The notes under the pieces were generated by a model. It was given only the letters and a program-made list of their open reading frames with translations, was not told the origin of the DNA and searched no databases. The position numbers and the translations under genes were made by a program. A DNA stretch of 64,000 nt, taken from assembly GCA_947471745.1 (NCBI GenBank), contig CANJKZ010000977.1, positions 2,522,501 to 2,586,500 on the forward strand, in the 5' to 3' direction. Source of the DNA: Closterium sp. Naga37s-1 (lineage: Eukaryota; Streptophyta; Zygnematophyceae; Desmidiales; Closteriaceae). Positions 1 to 12,400 of this stretch are shown here, one piece after another; the first letter of the stretch is position 1; every line of letters begins with the position of its first letter.

Positions 1-30
1 TAGGTGGTGTACCTGTAGGTGGTGGGGGGA

Positions 31-105
31 CCACAAGCAGATGGCACCTGTAGCAAGCTGTGCAGTGCGTGCTGTGCAGTGCGTGCTGTGCAAGGGATAT
101 CTACC
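31..105. other. unique interruption in the 19-bp array
   Basis: Positions 1-30 are again array units, so the array runs off the left edge. Between them and the main block lie about 75 bp of different sequence with a short direct repeat (gtgctgtgcagtgc). No exon resembling the missing transporter C-terminus (the conserved Gly-x-Leu-Asn-Lys segment of GDP-sugar transporters) is seen here, so that exon must be further left. Confidence 0.6.
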
Positions 106-3100
106 TGTAGGTGGAGGGCGTACCTGTAGGTGGAGGGCGTACCTGTAGGTGGTGGGCGTACCTGTAGGTGGTGGGCGTACCTGTAGGTGGTGGGCGTACC
201 TGTAGGTGGTGGGCGTACCTGTAGGTGGTGGGCGTACCTGTAGGTGGTGGGCGTACCTGTAGGTGGTGGGCGTACCTGTAGGTGGTGGGCGTACCTGTAG
301 GTGGTGGGCGTACCTGTAGGTGGTGGGCGTACCTGTAGGTGGTGGGCGTACCTGTAGGTGGTGGGCGTACCTGTAGGTGTGGGCGTACCTGTAGGTGGTG
401 GGCGTACCTGTAGGTGGTGGGCGTACCTGTAGGTGGTGGGCGTACCTGTAGGTGGTGGGCGTACCTGTAGGTGGTGGGCGTACCTGTAGGTGGTGGGCGT
501 ACCTGTAGGTGGTGGGCGTACCTGTAGGTGGTGGGCGTACCTGTAGGTGGTGGGCGTACCTGTAGGTGGTGGGCGTACCTGTAGGTGGTGGGCGTACCTG
601 TAGGGTGGCGTAGGGGGCGTACCTGTAGGTGGTGGGCGTACCTGTAGGTGGTGGGCGTACCTGTAGGTGGTGGGCGTACCTGTAGGTGGTGGGCGTACCT
701 GTAGGTGGTGGGCGTACCTGTAGGTGGTGGGCGTACCTGTAGGTGGTGGGCGTACCTGTAGGTGGTGGGCGTACCTGTAGGTGGTGGGCGTACCTGTAGG
801 TGGTGGGCGTACCTGTAGGTGGTGGGCGTACCTGTAGGTGGTGGGCGTACCTGTAGGTGGTGGGCGTACCTGTAGGTGGTGGGCGTACCTGTAGGTGGTG
901 GGCGTACCTGTAGGTGGTGGGCGTACCTGTAGGTGGTGGGCGTACCTGTAGGTGGTGGGCGTACCTGTAGGTGGTGGGCGTACCTGTAGGTGGTGGGCGT
1001 ACCTGTAGGTGGTGGGCGTACCTGTAGGTGGTGGGCGTACCTGTAGGTGGTGGGCGTACCTGTAGGTGGTGGGCGTACCTGTAGGTGGTGGGCGTACCTG
1101 TAGGTGGTGGGCGTACCTGTAGGTGGTGGGCGTACCTGTAGGTGGTGGGCGTACCTGTAGGTGGTGGGCGTACCTGTAGGTGGTGGGCGTACCTGTAGGT
1201 GGTGGGCGTACCTGTAGGTGGTGGGCGTACCTGTAGGTGGTGGGCGTACCTGTAGGTGGTGGGGCGTACCTGTAGGTGGTGGGCGTACCTGTAGGTGGTG
1301 GGCGTACCTGTAGGTGGTGGGGCCGTACCTGTACGGTGGGGGGCGTACCTGTAGGTGGTGGGCGTACCTGTAGGTGGTGGGCGTACCTGTAGGTGGTGGG
1401 CGTACCTGAGGTGTGGGCGTACCTGTAGGTGGTGGGCGTACCTGTAGGTGGTGGGCGTACCTGTAGGTGGTGGGGGTGGCGTACCTGTAGGTGGGTGGGC
1501 GTACCTGTAGGGTGGGCGTACCTGTAGGTGGTGGCGTACCTGTAGGTGGTGGCCGTACCTGTAGGTGGTGGGGCGTACCTGTAGGTGGTGGGCGTACCTG
1601 TAGGTGGTGGGCGTACCTGTAGGTGGTGGGCGTACCTGTAGGTGGTGGGCGTACCTGTAGGTGGTGGGCGTACCTGTAGGTGGTGGGCGTACCTGTAGGT
1701 GGTGGGCGTACCTGTAGGTGGTGGGCGTACCTGTAGGTGGTGGGGCGTACCTGTAGGTGGGGGCGTACCTGTATGTGGTGGCGTACCTGTAGGTGGTGGG
1801 CGTACCTGTAGGTGGTGGGCGTACCTGTAGGTGGTGGGCGTACCTGTAGGTGGTGGGCGTACCTGTAGGTGGTGGGCGTACCTGTAGGTGGTGGGCGTAC
1901 CTGTAGGTGGTGGGCGTACCTGTAGGTGGTGGGCGTACCTGTAGGTGGTGGGCGTACCTGTAGGTGGTGGGCGTACCTGTAGGTGGTGGGCGTACCTGTA
2001 GGTGGTGGGCGTACCTGTAGGTGGTGGGCGTACCTGTAGGTGGTGGGCGTACCTGTAGGTGGTGGGCGTACCTGTAGGTGGTGGGCGTACCTGTAGGTGG
2101 TGGGCGTACCTGTAGGTGGTGGGCGTACCTGTAGGTGGTGGGCGTACCTGTAGGTGGTGGGCGTACCTGTAGGTGGTGGGCGTACCTGTAGGTGGTGGGC
2201 GTACCTGTAGGTGGTGGGCGTACCTGTAGGTGGTGGGCGTACCTGTAGGTGGTGGGCGTACCTGTAGGTGGTGGGCGTACCTGTAGGTGGTGGGCGTACC
2301 TGTAGGTGGTTGGGCGTACCTGTAGGTGGTGGGCGTACCTGTAGGTGGTGGGCGTACCTGTAGGTGGTGGGCGTACCTGTAGGTGGTGGGCGTACCTGTA
2401 GGTGGTGGGCGTACCTGTAGGTGGTGGGCGTACCTGTAGGTGGTGGGCGTACCTGTAGGTGGTGGGCGTACCTGTAGGTGGTGGGCGTACCTGTAGGTGG
2501 TGGGCGTACCTGTAGGTGGTGGGCGTACCTGTAGGTGGTGGGCGTACCTGTAGGTGGTGGGCGTACCTGTAGGTGGTGGGCGTACCTGTAGGTGGTGGGC
2601 GTACCTGTAGGTGGTGGGCGTACCTGTAGGTGGTGGGCGTACCTGTAGGTGGTGGGCGTACCTGTAGGTGGTGGGCGTACCTGTAGGTGGTGGGCGTACC
2701 TGTAGGTGGTGGGCGTACCTGTAGGTGGTGGGCGTACCTGTAGGTGGTGGGCGTACCTGTAGGTGGTGGGCGTACCTGTAGGTGGTGGGCGTACCTGTAG
2801 GTGGTGGGCGTACCTGTAGGTGGTGGGCGTACCTGTAGGTGGTGGGCGTACCTGTAGGTGGTGGGCGTACCTGTAGGTGGTGGGCGTACCTGTAGGTGGT
2901 GGGCGTACCTGTAGGTGGTGGGCGTACCTGTAGGTGGTGGGCGTACCTGTAGGTGGTGGGCGTACCTGTAGGTGGTGGGCGTACCTGTAGGTGGTGGGCG
3001 TACCTGTAGGTGGTGGGCGTACCTGTAGGTGGTGGGCGTACCTGTAGGTGGTGGGCGTACCTGTAGGTGGTGGGCGTACCTGTAGGTGGTGGGCGTACCT

Positions 3101-6100
3101 GTAGGTGGTGGGCGTACCTGTAGGTGGTGGGCGTACCTGTAGGTGGTGGGCGTACCTGTAGGTGGTGGGCGTACCTGTAGGTGGTGGGCGTACCTGTAGG
3201 TGGTGGGCGTACCTGTAGGTGGAGGGCGTACCTGTAGGTGGTGGGCGTACCTGTAGGTGGTGGGCGTACCTGTAGGTGGTGGGCGTACCTGTAGGTGGTG
3301 GGCGTACCTGTAGGTGGTGGGCGTACCTGTAGGTGGTGGGCGTACCTGTAGGTGGTGGGCGTACCTGTAGGTGGTGGGCGTACCTGTAGGTGGTGGGCGT
3401 ACCTGTAGGTGGTGGGCGTACCTGTAGGTGGTGGGCGTACCTGTAGGTGGTGGGCGTACCTGTAGGTGGTGGGCGTACCTGTAGGTGGTGGGCGTACCTG
3501 TAGGTGGTGGGCGTACCTGTAGGTGGTGGGCGTACCTGTAGGTGGTGGGCGTACCTGTAGGTGGGGGGCGTACCTGTAGGTGGTGGGCGTACCTGTAGGT
3601 GGTGGGCGTACCTGTAGGTGGTGGGCGTACCTGTAGGTGGTGGGCGTACCTGTAGGTGGTGGGCGTACCTGTAGGTGGTGGGCGTACCTGTAGGTGGTGG
3701 GCGTACCTGTAGGTGGTGGGCGTACCTGTAGGTGGTGGGCGTACCTGTAGGTGGTGGGCGTACCTGTAGGTGTGGGCGTACCTGTAGGTGGTGGGCGTAC
3801 CTGTAGGTGGTGGGCGTACCTGTAGGTGGTGGGCGTACTGTAGTGGGGCGTACCTGTAGGTGGTGGGCGTACCTGTAGGTGGTGGGCGTACCTGTAGGTG
3901 GTGGGCGTACCTGTAGGTGGTGGGCGTACCTGTAGGTGGTGTGCGTACCTGTAGGTGGTAGGGCGTACCTGTAGGTGGTGGGCGTACCTGTAGGTGGTGG
4001 GGTACCTGTAGGTGGTGGCGTACCTGTAGGTGGTGGGCGTACCTGTAGGTGGTGGGCGTACCTGTAGGTGGTGGGCGTACCTGTAGGTGGTGGGCGTACC
4101 TGTAGGTGGTGGGCGTACCTGTAGGTGGTGGGCGTACCTGTAGGTGGTGGGCGTACCTGTAGGTGGTGGGCGTACCTGTAGGTGGTGGGCGTACCTGTAG
4201 GTGGTGGGCGTACCTGTAGGTGGTGGGCGTACCTGTAGGTGGTGGGCGTACCTGTAGGTGGTGGGGCGTACCTGTAGGTGGTGGGCGTACCTGTAGGTGG
4301 TGGGCGTACCTGTAGGTGGTGGGCGTACCTGTAGGTGGTGGGGCGTACCTGTAGGTGGTGGGCGTACCTGTAGGTGTGGGCGTACCTGTAGGTGGTGGGC
4401 GTACCTGTAGGTGGTGGGCGTACCTGTAGGTGGTGGGCGTACCTGTAGGTGGTGGGCGTACCTGTAGGTGGTGGGCGTACCTGTAGGTGGTGGGCGTACC
4501 TGTAGGTGGTGGGCGTACCTGTAGGTGGTGGGCGTACCTGTAGGTGGTGGGCGTACCTGTAGGTGGTGGGCGTACCTGTAGGTGGTGGGCGTACCTGTAG
4601 GTGGTGGGCGTACCTGTAGGTGGTGGGCGTACCTGTAGGTGGTGGGCGTACCTGTAGGTGGTGGGCGTACCTGTAGGTGGTGGGCGTACCTGTAGGTGGT
4701 GGGCGTACCTGTAGGTGGTGGCGTACCTGTAGGTGGTGGGCGTACCTGTAGGTGGTGGGCGTACCTGTAGGTGGTGGGCGTACCTGTAGGTGGTGGGCGT
4801 ACCTGTAGGTGGTGGGCGTACCTGTAGGTGGTGGGCGTACCTGTAGGTGGTGGGCGTACCTGTAGGTGGTGGGCGTACCTGTAGGTGGTGGGCGTACCTG
4901 TAGGTGGTGGGGTGGGCGTACCTGTAGGTGGTGGGCGTACCTGTAGGTGGTGGGCGTACCTGTAGGTGGTGGGCGTACCTGTAGGTGGAGGGCGTACCTG
5001 TAGGTGGTGGGAGTACCTGTAGGTGGTGGGCGTAACCTGTAGGTGGTGGGCGTACCTGTAGTGGTGGGCGTACCTGTAGGTGGTGGGCGTACCTGTAGGT
5101 GTGGGGGCGTACCTGTAGGTGGGTGGGCGTACCTGTAGTTGGTGGGCGTACCTGTAGGTGTGGGCGTACCTGTAGGTGGTGGGCGTACCTGTAGGTGGTG
5201 GGCGTACCTGTAGGTGGTGGGGCGTACCTGTAGGTGGTGGGCGTACCTGTAGGTGGTGGGCGTACCTGTAGGTGGTGGGCGTACCTGTAGGTGGTGGGCG
5301 TACCTGTAGGTGGTGGGCGTACCTGTAGGGTGGTGGGCGTACCTGTAGGTGGTGGGCGTACCTGTAGGTGGTGGGCGTACCTGTAGGTGAGGGGCGTACC
5401 TGTAGGTGGTGGGCGTACCTGTAGGTGGTGGGGCGTACCTGTAGGTGGTGGGCGTACCTGTAGGTGGTGGGCGTACCTGTAGGTGGTGGGCGTACCTGTA
5501 GGTGGTGGGCGTACCTGTAGGTGGTGGGCGTACCTGTAGGTGGTGGGCGTACCTGTAGGTGGTGGGCGTACCTGTAGGTGGTGGGCGTACCTGTAGGTGG
5601 TGGGCGTACCTGTAGGTGGTGGGCGTACCTGTAGGTGGTGGGCGTACCTGTAGGTGGTGGGCGTACCTGTAGGTGGTGGGCGTACCTGTAGGTGGTGGGC
5701 GTACCTGTAGGTGGTGGGCGTACCTGTAGGTGGTGGGCGTACCTGTAGGTGGTGGGCGTACCTGTAGGTGGTGGGCGTACCTGTAGGTGGTGGGCGTACC
5801 TGTAGGTGGTGGGCGTACCTGTAGGTGGTGGGCGTACCTGTAGGTGGTGGGCGTACCTGTAGGTGGTGGGCGTACCTGTAGGTGGTGGGCGTACCTGTAG
5901 GTGGTGGGCGTACCTGTAGGTGGTGGGCGTACCTGTAGGTGGTGGGCGTACCTGTAGGTGGTGGGCGTACCTGTAGGTGGTGGGCGTACCTGTAGGTGGT
6001 GGGCGTACCTGTAGGTGGTGGGCGTACCTGTAGGTGGTGGGCGTACCTGTAGGTGGTGGGCGTACCTGTAGGTGGTGGGGCGTACCTGTAGGTGGTGGGC

Positions 6101-9100
6101 GTACCTGTAGGTGGTGGGCGTACCTGTAGGTGGTGGGGCGTACCTGTAGGTGGTGGGCGTACCTGTAGGTGGTGGGCGTACCTGTAGGTGGTGGGCGTAC
6201 CTGTAGGTGGTGGGCCGTACCTGTAGGTGGTGGGCGTACCTGTAGGTGGTGGGCGTACCTGTAGGTGGTGGGCGTACCTGTAGGTGGTGGGCGTACCTGT
6301 AGGTGGTGGGCGTACCTGTAGCTGAGGGCGTACTTAGGTGTGGGCGTACCTGTAGGTGGTGGGCGTACCTGTAGGTGTGGCGTACCTGTAGGTGGTGGCG
6401 TACCTGTAGGTGGTGGGCGTACCTGTAGGTGGTGGGCGTACCTGTAGGTGTGGGCGTACCTGTAGGTGGTGGGCGTACCTGTAGGTGGTGGGCGTACCTG
6501 TAGGTGGTGGGCGTACCTGTAGGTGGTGGGCGTACCTGTAGGTGGTGGGCGTACCTGTAGGTGGTGGGCGTACCTGTAGGTGGTGGGCGTACCTGTAGGT
6601 GGTGGGCGTACCTGTAGGTGGTGGGCGTACCTGTAGGTGGTGGGCGTACCTGTAGGTGGTGGGCGTACCTGTAGGTGGTGGGCGTACCTGTAGGTGGTGG
6701 GCGTACCTGTAGGTGGTGGGCGTACCTGTAGGTGGTGGGCGTACCTGTAGGTGGTGGGCGTACCTGTAGGTGGTGGGCGTACCTGTAGGGGTGGCGTACC
6801 TGTAGGTGGTGGGCGTACCTGTAGGTGGTGGGCGTACCTGTAGGTGGTGGGCGTACCTGTAGGTGGTGGGCGTACCTGTAGGTGGTGGGCGTACCTGTAG
6901 GTGGTGGGCGTACCTGTAGGTGGTGGGCGTACCTGTAGGTGGTGGGCGTACCTGTAGGTGGTGGGCGTACCTGTAGGTGGTGGGCGTACCTGTAGGTGGT
7001 GGGCGTACCTGTAGGTGGTGGGCGTACCTGTAGGTGGTGGGCGTACCTGTAGGTGGTGGGCGTACCTGTAGGTGGTGGGCGTACCTGTAGGTGGTGGGCG
7101 TACCTGTAGGTGGTGGGCGTACCTGTAGGTGGTGGGCGTACCTGTAGGTGGTGGGCGTACCTGTAGGTGGTGGGCGTACCTGTAGGTGGTGGGCGTACCT
7201 GTAGGTGGTGGGCGTACCTGTAGGTGGTGGGCGTACCTGTAGGTGGTGGGCGTACCTGTAGGTGGTGGGCGTACCTGTAGGTGGTGGGCGTACCTGTAGG
7301 TGGTGGGCGTACCTGTAGGTGGTGGGCGTACCTGTAGGTGGTGGGCGTACCTGTAGGTGGTGGGCGTACCTGTAGGTGGTGGGCGTACCTGTAGGTGGTG
7401 GGCGTACCTGTAGGTGGTGGGCGTACCTGTAGGTGGTGGGCGTACCTGTAGGTGGTGGGCGTACCTGTAGGTGGTGGGCGTACCTGTAGGTGGTGGGCGT
7501 ACCTGTAGGTGGTGGGCGTACCTGTAGGTGGTGGGCGTACCTGTAGGTGGTGGGCGTACCTGTAGGTGGTGGGCGTACCTGTAGGTGGTGGGCGTACCTG
7601 TAGGTGGTGGGCGTACCTGTAGGTGGTGGGCGTACCTGTAGGTGGTGGGCGTACCTGTAGGTGGTGGGCGTACCTGTAGGTGGTGGGCGTACCTGTAGGT
7701 GGTGGGCGTACCTGTAGGTGGTGGGCGTACCTGTAGGTGGTGGGCGTACCTGTAGGTGGTGGGCGTACCTGTAGGTGGTGGGCGTACCTGTAGGTGGTGG
7801 GCGTACCTGTAGGTGGTGGGCGTACCTGTAGGTGGTGGGCGTACCTGTAGGTGGTGGGCGTACCTGTAGGTGGTGGGCGTACCTGTAGGTGGTGGGCGTA
7901 CCTGTAGGTGGTGGGCGTACCTGTAGGTGGTGGGCGTACCTGTAGGTGGTGGGCGTACCTGTAGGTGGTGGGCGTACCTGTAGGTGGTGGGCGTACCTGT
8001 AGGTGGTGGGCGTACCTGTAGGTGGTGGGCGTACCTGTAGGTGGTGGGCGTACCTGTAGGTGGTGGGCGTACCTGTAGGTGGTGGGCGTACCTGTAGGTG
8101 GTGGGCGTACCTGTAGGTGGTGGGCGTACCTGTAGGTGGTGGGCGTACCTGTAGGTGGTGGGCGTACCTGTAGGTGGTGGGCGTACCTGTAGGTGGTGGG
8201 CGTACCTGTAGGTGGTGGGCGTACCTGTAGGTGGTGGGCGTACCTGTAGGTGGTGGGCGTACCTGTAGGTGGTGGGCGTACCTGTAGGTGGTGGGCGTAC
8301 CTGTAGGTGGTGGGCGTACCTGTAGGTGGTGGGCGTACCTGTAGGTGGTGGGCGTACCTGTAGGTGGTGGGCGTACCTGTAGGTGGTGGGCGTACCTGTA
8401 GGTGGTGGGCGTACCTGTAGGTGGTGGGCGTACCTGTAGGTGGTGGGCGTACCTGTAGGTGGTGGGCGTACCTGTAGGTGGTGGGCGTACCTGTAGGTGG
8501 TGGGCGTACCTGTAGGTGGTGGGCGTACCTGTAGGTGGTGGGCGTACCTGTAGGTGGTGGGCGTACCTGTAGGTGGTGGGCGTACCTGTAGGTGGTGGGC
8601 GTACCTGTAGGTGGTGGGCGTACCTGTAGGTGGTGGGCGTACCTGTAGGTGGTGGGCGTACCTGTAGGTGGTGGGCGTACCTGTAGGTGGTGGGCGTACC
8701 TGTAGGTGGTGGGCGTACCTGTAGGTGGTGGGCGTACCTGTAGGTGGTGGGCGTACCTGTAGGTGGTGGGCGTACCTGTAGGTGGTGGGCGTACCTGTAG
8801 GTGGTGGGCGTACCTGTAGGTGGTGGGCGTACCTGTAGGTGGTGGGCGTACCTGTAGGTGGTGGGCGTACCTGTAGGTGGTGGGCGTACCTGTAGGTGGT
8901 GGGCGTACCTGTAGGTGGTGGGCGTACCTGTAGGTGGTGGGCGTACCTGTAGGTGGTGGGCGTACCTGTAGGTGGTGGGCGTACCTGTAGGTGGTGGGCG
9001 TACCTGTAGGTGGTGGGCGTACCTGTAGGTGGTGGGCGTACCTGTAGGTGGTGGGCGTACCTGTAGGTGGTGGGCGTACCTGTAGGTGGTGGGCGTACCT

Positions 9101-9492
9101 GTAGGTGGTGGGCGTACCTGTAGGTGGTGGGCGTACCTGTAGGTGGTGGGCGTACCTGTAGGTGGTGGGCGTACCTGTAGGTGGTGGGCGTACCTGTAGG
9201 TGGTGGGCGTACCTGTAGGTGGTGGGCGTACCTGTAGGTGGTGGGCGTACCTGTAGGTGGTGGGCGTACCTGTAGGTGGTGGGCGTACCTGTAGGTGGTG
9301 GGCGTACCTGTAGGTGGTGGGCGTACCTGTAGGTGGTGGGCGTACCTGTAGGTGGTGGGCGTACCTGTAGGTGGTGGGCGTACCTGTAGGTGGTGGGCGT
9401 ACCTGTAGGTGGTGGGCGTACCTGTAGGTGGTGGGCGTACCTGTAGGTGGTGGGCGTACCTGTAGGTGGTGGGCGTACCTGTAGGTGGTGGG
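106..9492 (-). repeat. 19-bp splice-donor minisatellite (~490 copies)
   Basis: Tandem array of a 19-bp unit, CCCACCACCTACAGGTACG on the minus strand. At its right edge the unit is continuous with the last codons of the nucleotide-sugar transporter exon (Pro-Thr-Thr-Tyr then a split AG codon), so each unit equals the final 14 nt of that exon plus the first 5 nt of the intron and carries a CAG|GTACG donor. The unit has no stop in any minus-strand frame, which produces a roughly 3,200-codon artificial open frame with a 19-residue period (HHLQVRPPPTGTPTTYRYA). Variant units (1-bp indels, gtggag variants) cluster near 1260-1790, 3760-4030, 4900-5420 and 6310-6460, while 6800-9478 looks perfectly uniform. 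I treat it as intronic, not as a protein gene. Copy number may be affected by assembly. Confidence 0.95.
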
Positions 9493-12400
9493 CGAGGTCT
9501 GGTGGAGGAACCACATGGAGGTGAAGGAGATGGCGAGCCCCAGCAGCCCACTCAGTGTCACCGCCACCCAGAACCCCCCATTCAGCATCAGCGGACTGCC
9601 AAAAGGGAGGGGGCGCGGGAGAGGTCAGATGGCATGGGATGAGGGGGGCGTGCGCACTGCAAGCATAGCATACCATACCAGTGAGTGAGCAGAGCATTGC
9701 TACCAGAGATATGTACGAAAGTTACGGATACTAGCGAGCATGTGGTGATTAGCTCACAAAGGACTCATTGAATGAGGAGGCACGCAATGGACTCAGGAGG
9801 GCAAGACAAAGGAGAGAAGGATTGACGAAGGCAGGAGGTATGGCAGCAAGGGACTCACGAGTGCAGAAGGCACAGCAGGCAACTCACGAGTGCAAGAGGT
9901 ATTTGGTTTCGCTGAAGGCGATGATGAGGAGGATGGCGGGCGGGAAGGAGAGCGCGTTGTTGAGCAGCACCATTGTGAACTCCGATAACTGCCCGCTCTT
10001 GGTCGACGCCTTGGCGCTGTCCATCACCCTGCGCAGGGTTAACTGTGGGGAAGGGGAGCCAGGGAGGGAAGTGAAGGGCATGGGAGGAAAGGAAGGGGAA
10101 AGGGAAGAAGGGAAGGAGAGCGCGTTGTTGAGCAGCACCATCGTGAACTCTGACAGCTGCCCGCTCTTGGTCGAGGCTTTCGCACTGCCCATCACCCTGC
10201 GCAGGGTTAGCTGAGGATGGATGGGGGTGAGGATGGAGAGGGAGGGTAATGGGGAAGTGAGTCACAAAAGATTATAGTGGCTGCCTTGGCACTGTCCATC
10301 ACCTTGCGCAGGGTTAGCTGGGGGGGAGGGGAGGGAGTAGGGGGGGAGAGATTGGGGCATTGGGACGGGAAAGGCGTTGCTGAGTGGTTGTGAGCTGTGA
10401 GGTCCTCAAGGCCCATGCACGGGCGATGAGCGTGGCAGGCAGTGCACACGGTGAGGCACCGTGAGAGCTTGGATTTGGGACGTTGTACGTTCCTCTTAAA
10501 GCCGGAAGCCCAAATTGCACAAGTTTTAAAAGGATGACGCGAGGGGTTTTTCCTGCTTTGGGCTTTGGCGAGTGATTCCGATTTCGGGCATTTCGTTTTT
10601 TTCGCCAAAACCAGCCAGCCCACGTATTTCGCCCTGGGGGTTGTGTCAGCACCCGAAAGTCCCAAATTGCAGGTGCGCTACTTTTCAAAGCTTGCACACT
10701 GCACTTCGTCAAGTTTTAAAAGCATGACCCACGCGCCTCGCAATTTGGGACTCGGGCTTTAAGGTCGTCAACATTGGCACAGTAACGAGTCATGGCATAC
10801 CGAGTACGCGGCGGTGAAGAAGCAGTTGAAGATCTGCCACGTGTAGCCCACTGGGTGGAATGCCAGGTCCGTGAATCCGCCACAGAAGGCCGATAGGATC
10901 TGCCATGCGACACCGAGAGACATGGGGAGCAGAGGGAACACAGGGAACGATGAGATGAGCATAGCATGAGGGAGAGCGAGGTAGCATGGGGTACAGCGAG
11001 GGTGGCACGAAAAAGAGTGTACCATGAGGAAGAGCGAGCCCCAGACTTTGGAGGAGTGGCGCTTGCGGCGCCTCAAAAGTCAATATGGGCTCGTGAGAGA
11101 GGGAAGGGGGAAGAGAGGCGGTAGGTACCATGAGGAAGTGCGAGGGGAGGAGCTGACCATGAGGAAGAGAGAGCCCCAGACTTTGGAGGAGTGGCGCTTG
11201 CGGAAGAGGTACATCTCGCCCACCGCCGTTATCAGGTTCGTCACGTTCTTTAATATGGTTACCATCGCCACCTGCATGTACTGCAGACTGGAGCGGGAGG
11301 GAGAAAGAGAAGGATGGTTGACGCACTTGAGTGTTGGGGATGAGAGATAATGAAACGTTGAATTGAGAAGATTAGAAGCTCAGCAGTAAGACACCTGAAC
11401 AGAGGGGCACCTGATGAAAGAGGGAGGGCACCTGAATAATCAGGCAGAGCACCTGAAGAAACAGACAGGGCACCTGAAGGAGGAGGGAGAGCACCTGAAG
11501 GAGGGAGAGCACCTGAAGAAGGAGGGAGAGCACCTGAAGAAGGAGGTGACGAGCATGCCAACGAAGATGAGGTTGACTGGTAACCACACGGTCATGAGTC
11601 GCAGTGTGAGGGGCTCCGTGACGATGACGCCCATGTACACCAGCACCAGCACCACCGTCACGCTCACCAGGTTCTGCAAGGGATGGTTAGAGGGGGGGAC
11701 AGGGGGGGCAAGCAGGCGATGACGCCCAGATGCACCAGCACCAGCACCACCGTCACGCTCACCAGATTCTGCACAGTGTGAGGGTGGGAGGGATGGAAGG
11801 ATGGAGAGGTGCAGCAACGGATGGATAGGGCGGGAGGGCGGGCAAGGGCAGGCGATGACGCCCAGATGCACCAGCACTAGTACCACCGTCACGCTCACCA
11901 TGTTCTGTGCACACCAGCCCATAGCCATATGATCGTGGGATTGTGGGCCGTGTGCGCAGGGAGGGGGGGGGTGAGTGAGGAGGCGAGGCACAGGTGCGGA
12001 AGGCAGGGAGGGGGGTGAAAAGGACAGTAGAGGAGGAGAAGGCAGCGCGGGCCCTAAGATTGTGGAACGTAGCATGATGCAGGGAGCTGGGCGGTAGGGG
12101 CGTGAGGAGGGAAGCGTGGTGTGGATAGGGAAAGGGGGAGTTGTCAGGTAGGAAGAGGCAAGGGTGGGAGGGATGGAAGGACGGGCGGAGAGGTGCAGCA
12201 ACGGAGCTGGATCGGACGGATGGGAAGGCAGGCAGACAGGCAGAAGGGAGGGATGGAGGGAGGGAGGGAGGGAGGGAGGGAGGGAGGGAGGAAGGGAGGG
12301 AGGGAGGGAGGGAGGGAGGGAGGGAGGGAGGGCGGGAGGGAGGGAGGGAGGGAGGGCGGGAGGGAGGGAGGGAGGGAGGGAGGGAGGGAGGGAGGGAGGG

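Noticed and set aside
106..9492. CRISPR array or telomere/subtelomere repeat
   Set aside because: There are no spacers between units, and the unit is an exon-intron junction rather than a telomeric heptamer. The genome is clearly eukaryotic.
101..9697. 3,198-codon minus-strand open frame (PPPTGTPTTYRYAHHLQVR repeats)
   Set aside because: It exists because the 19-bp repeat lacks stops in every minus-strand frame. It is anchored on a splice donor and is best read as intron, not as a giant protein.
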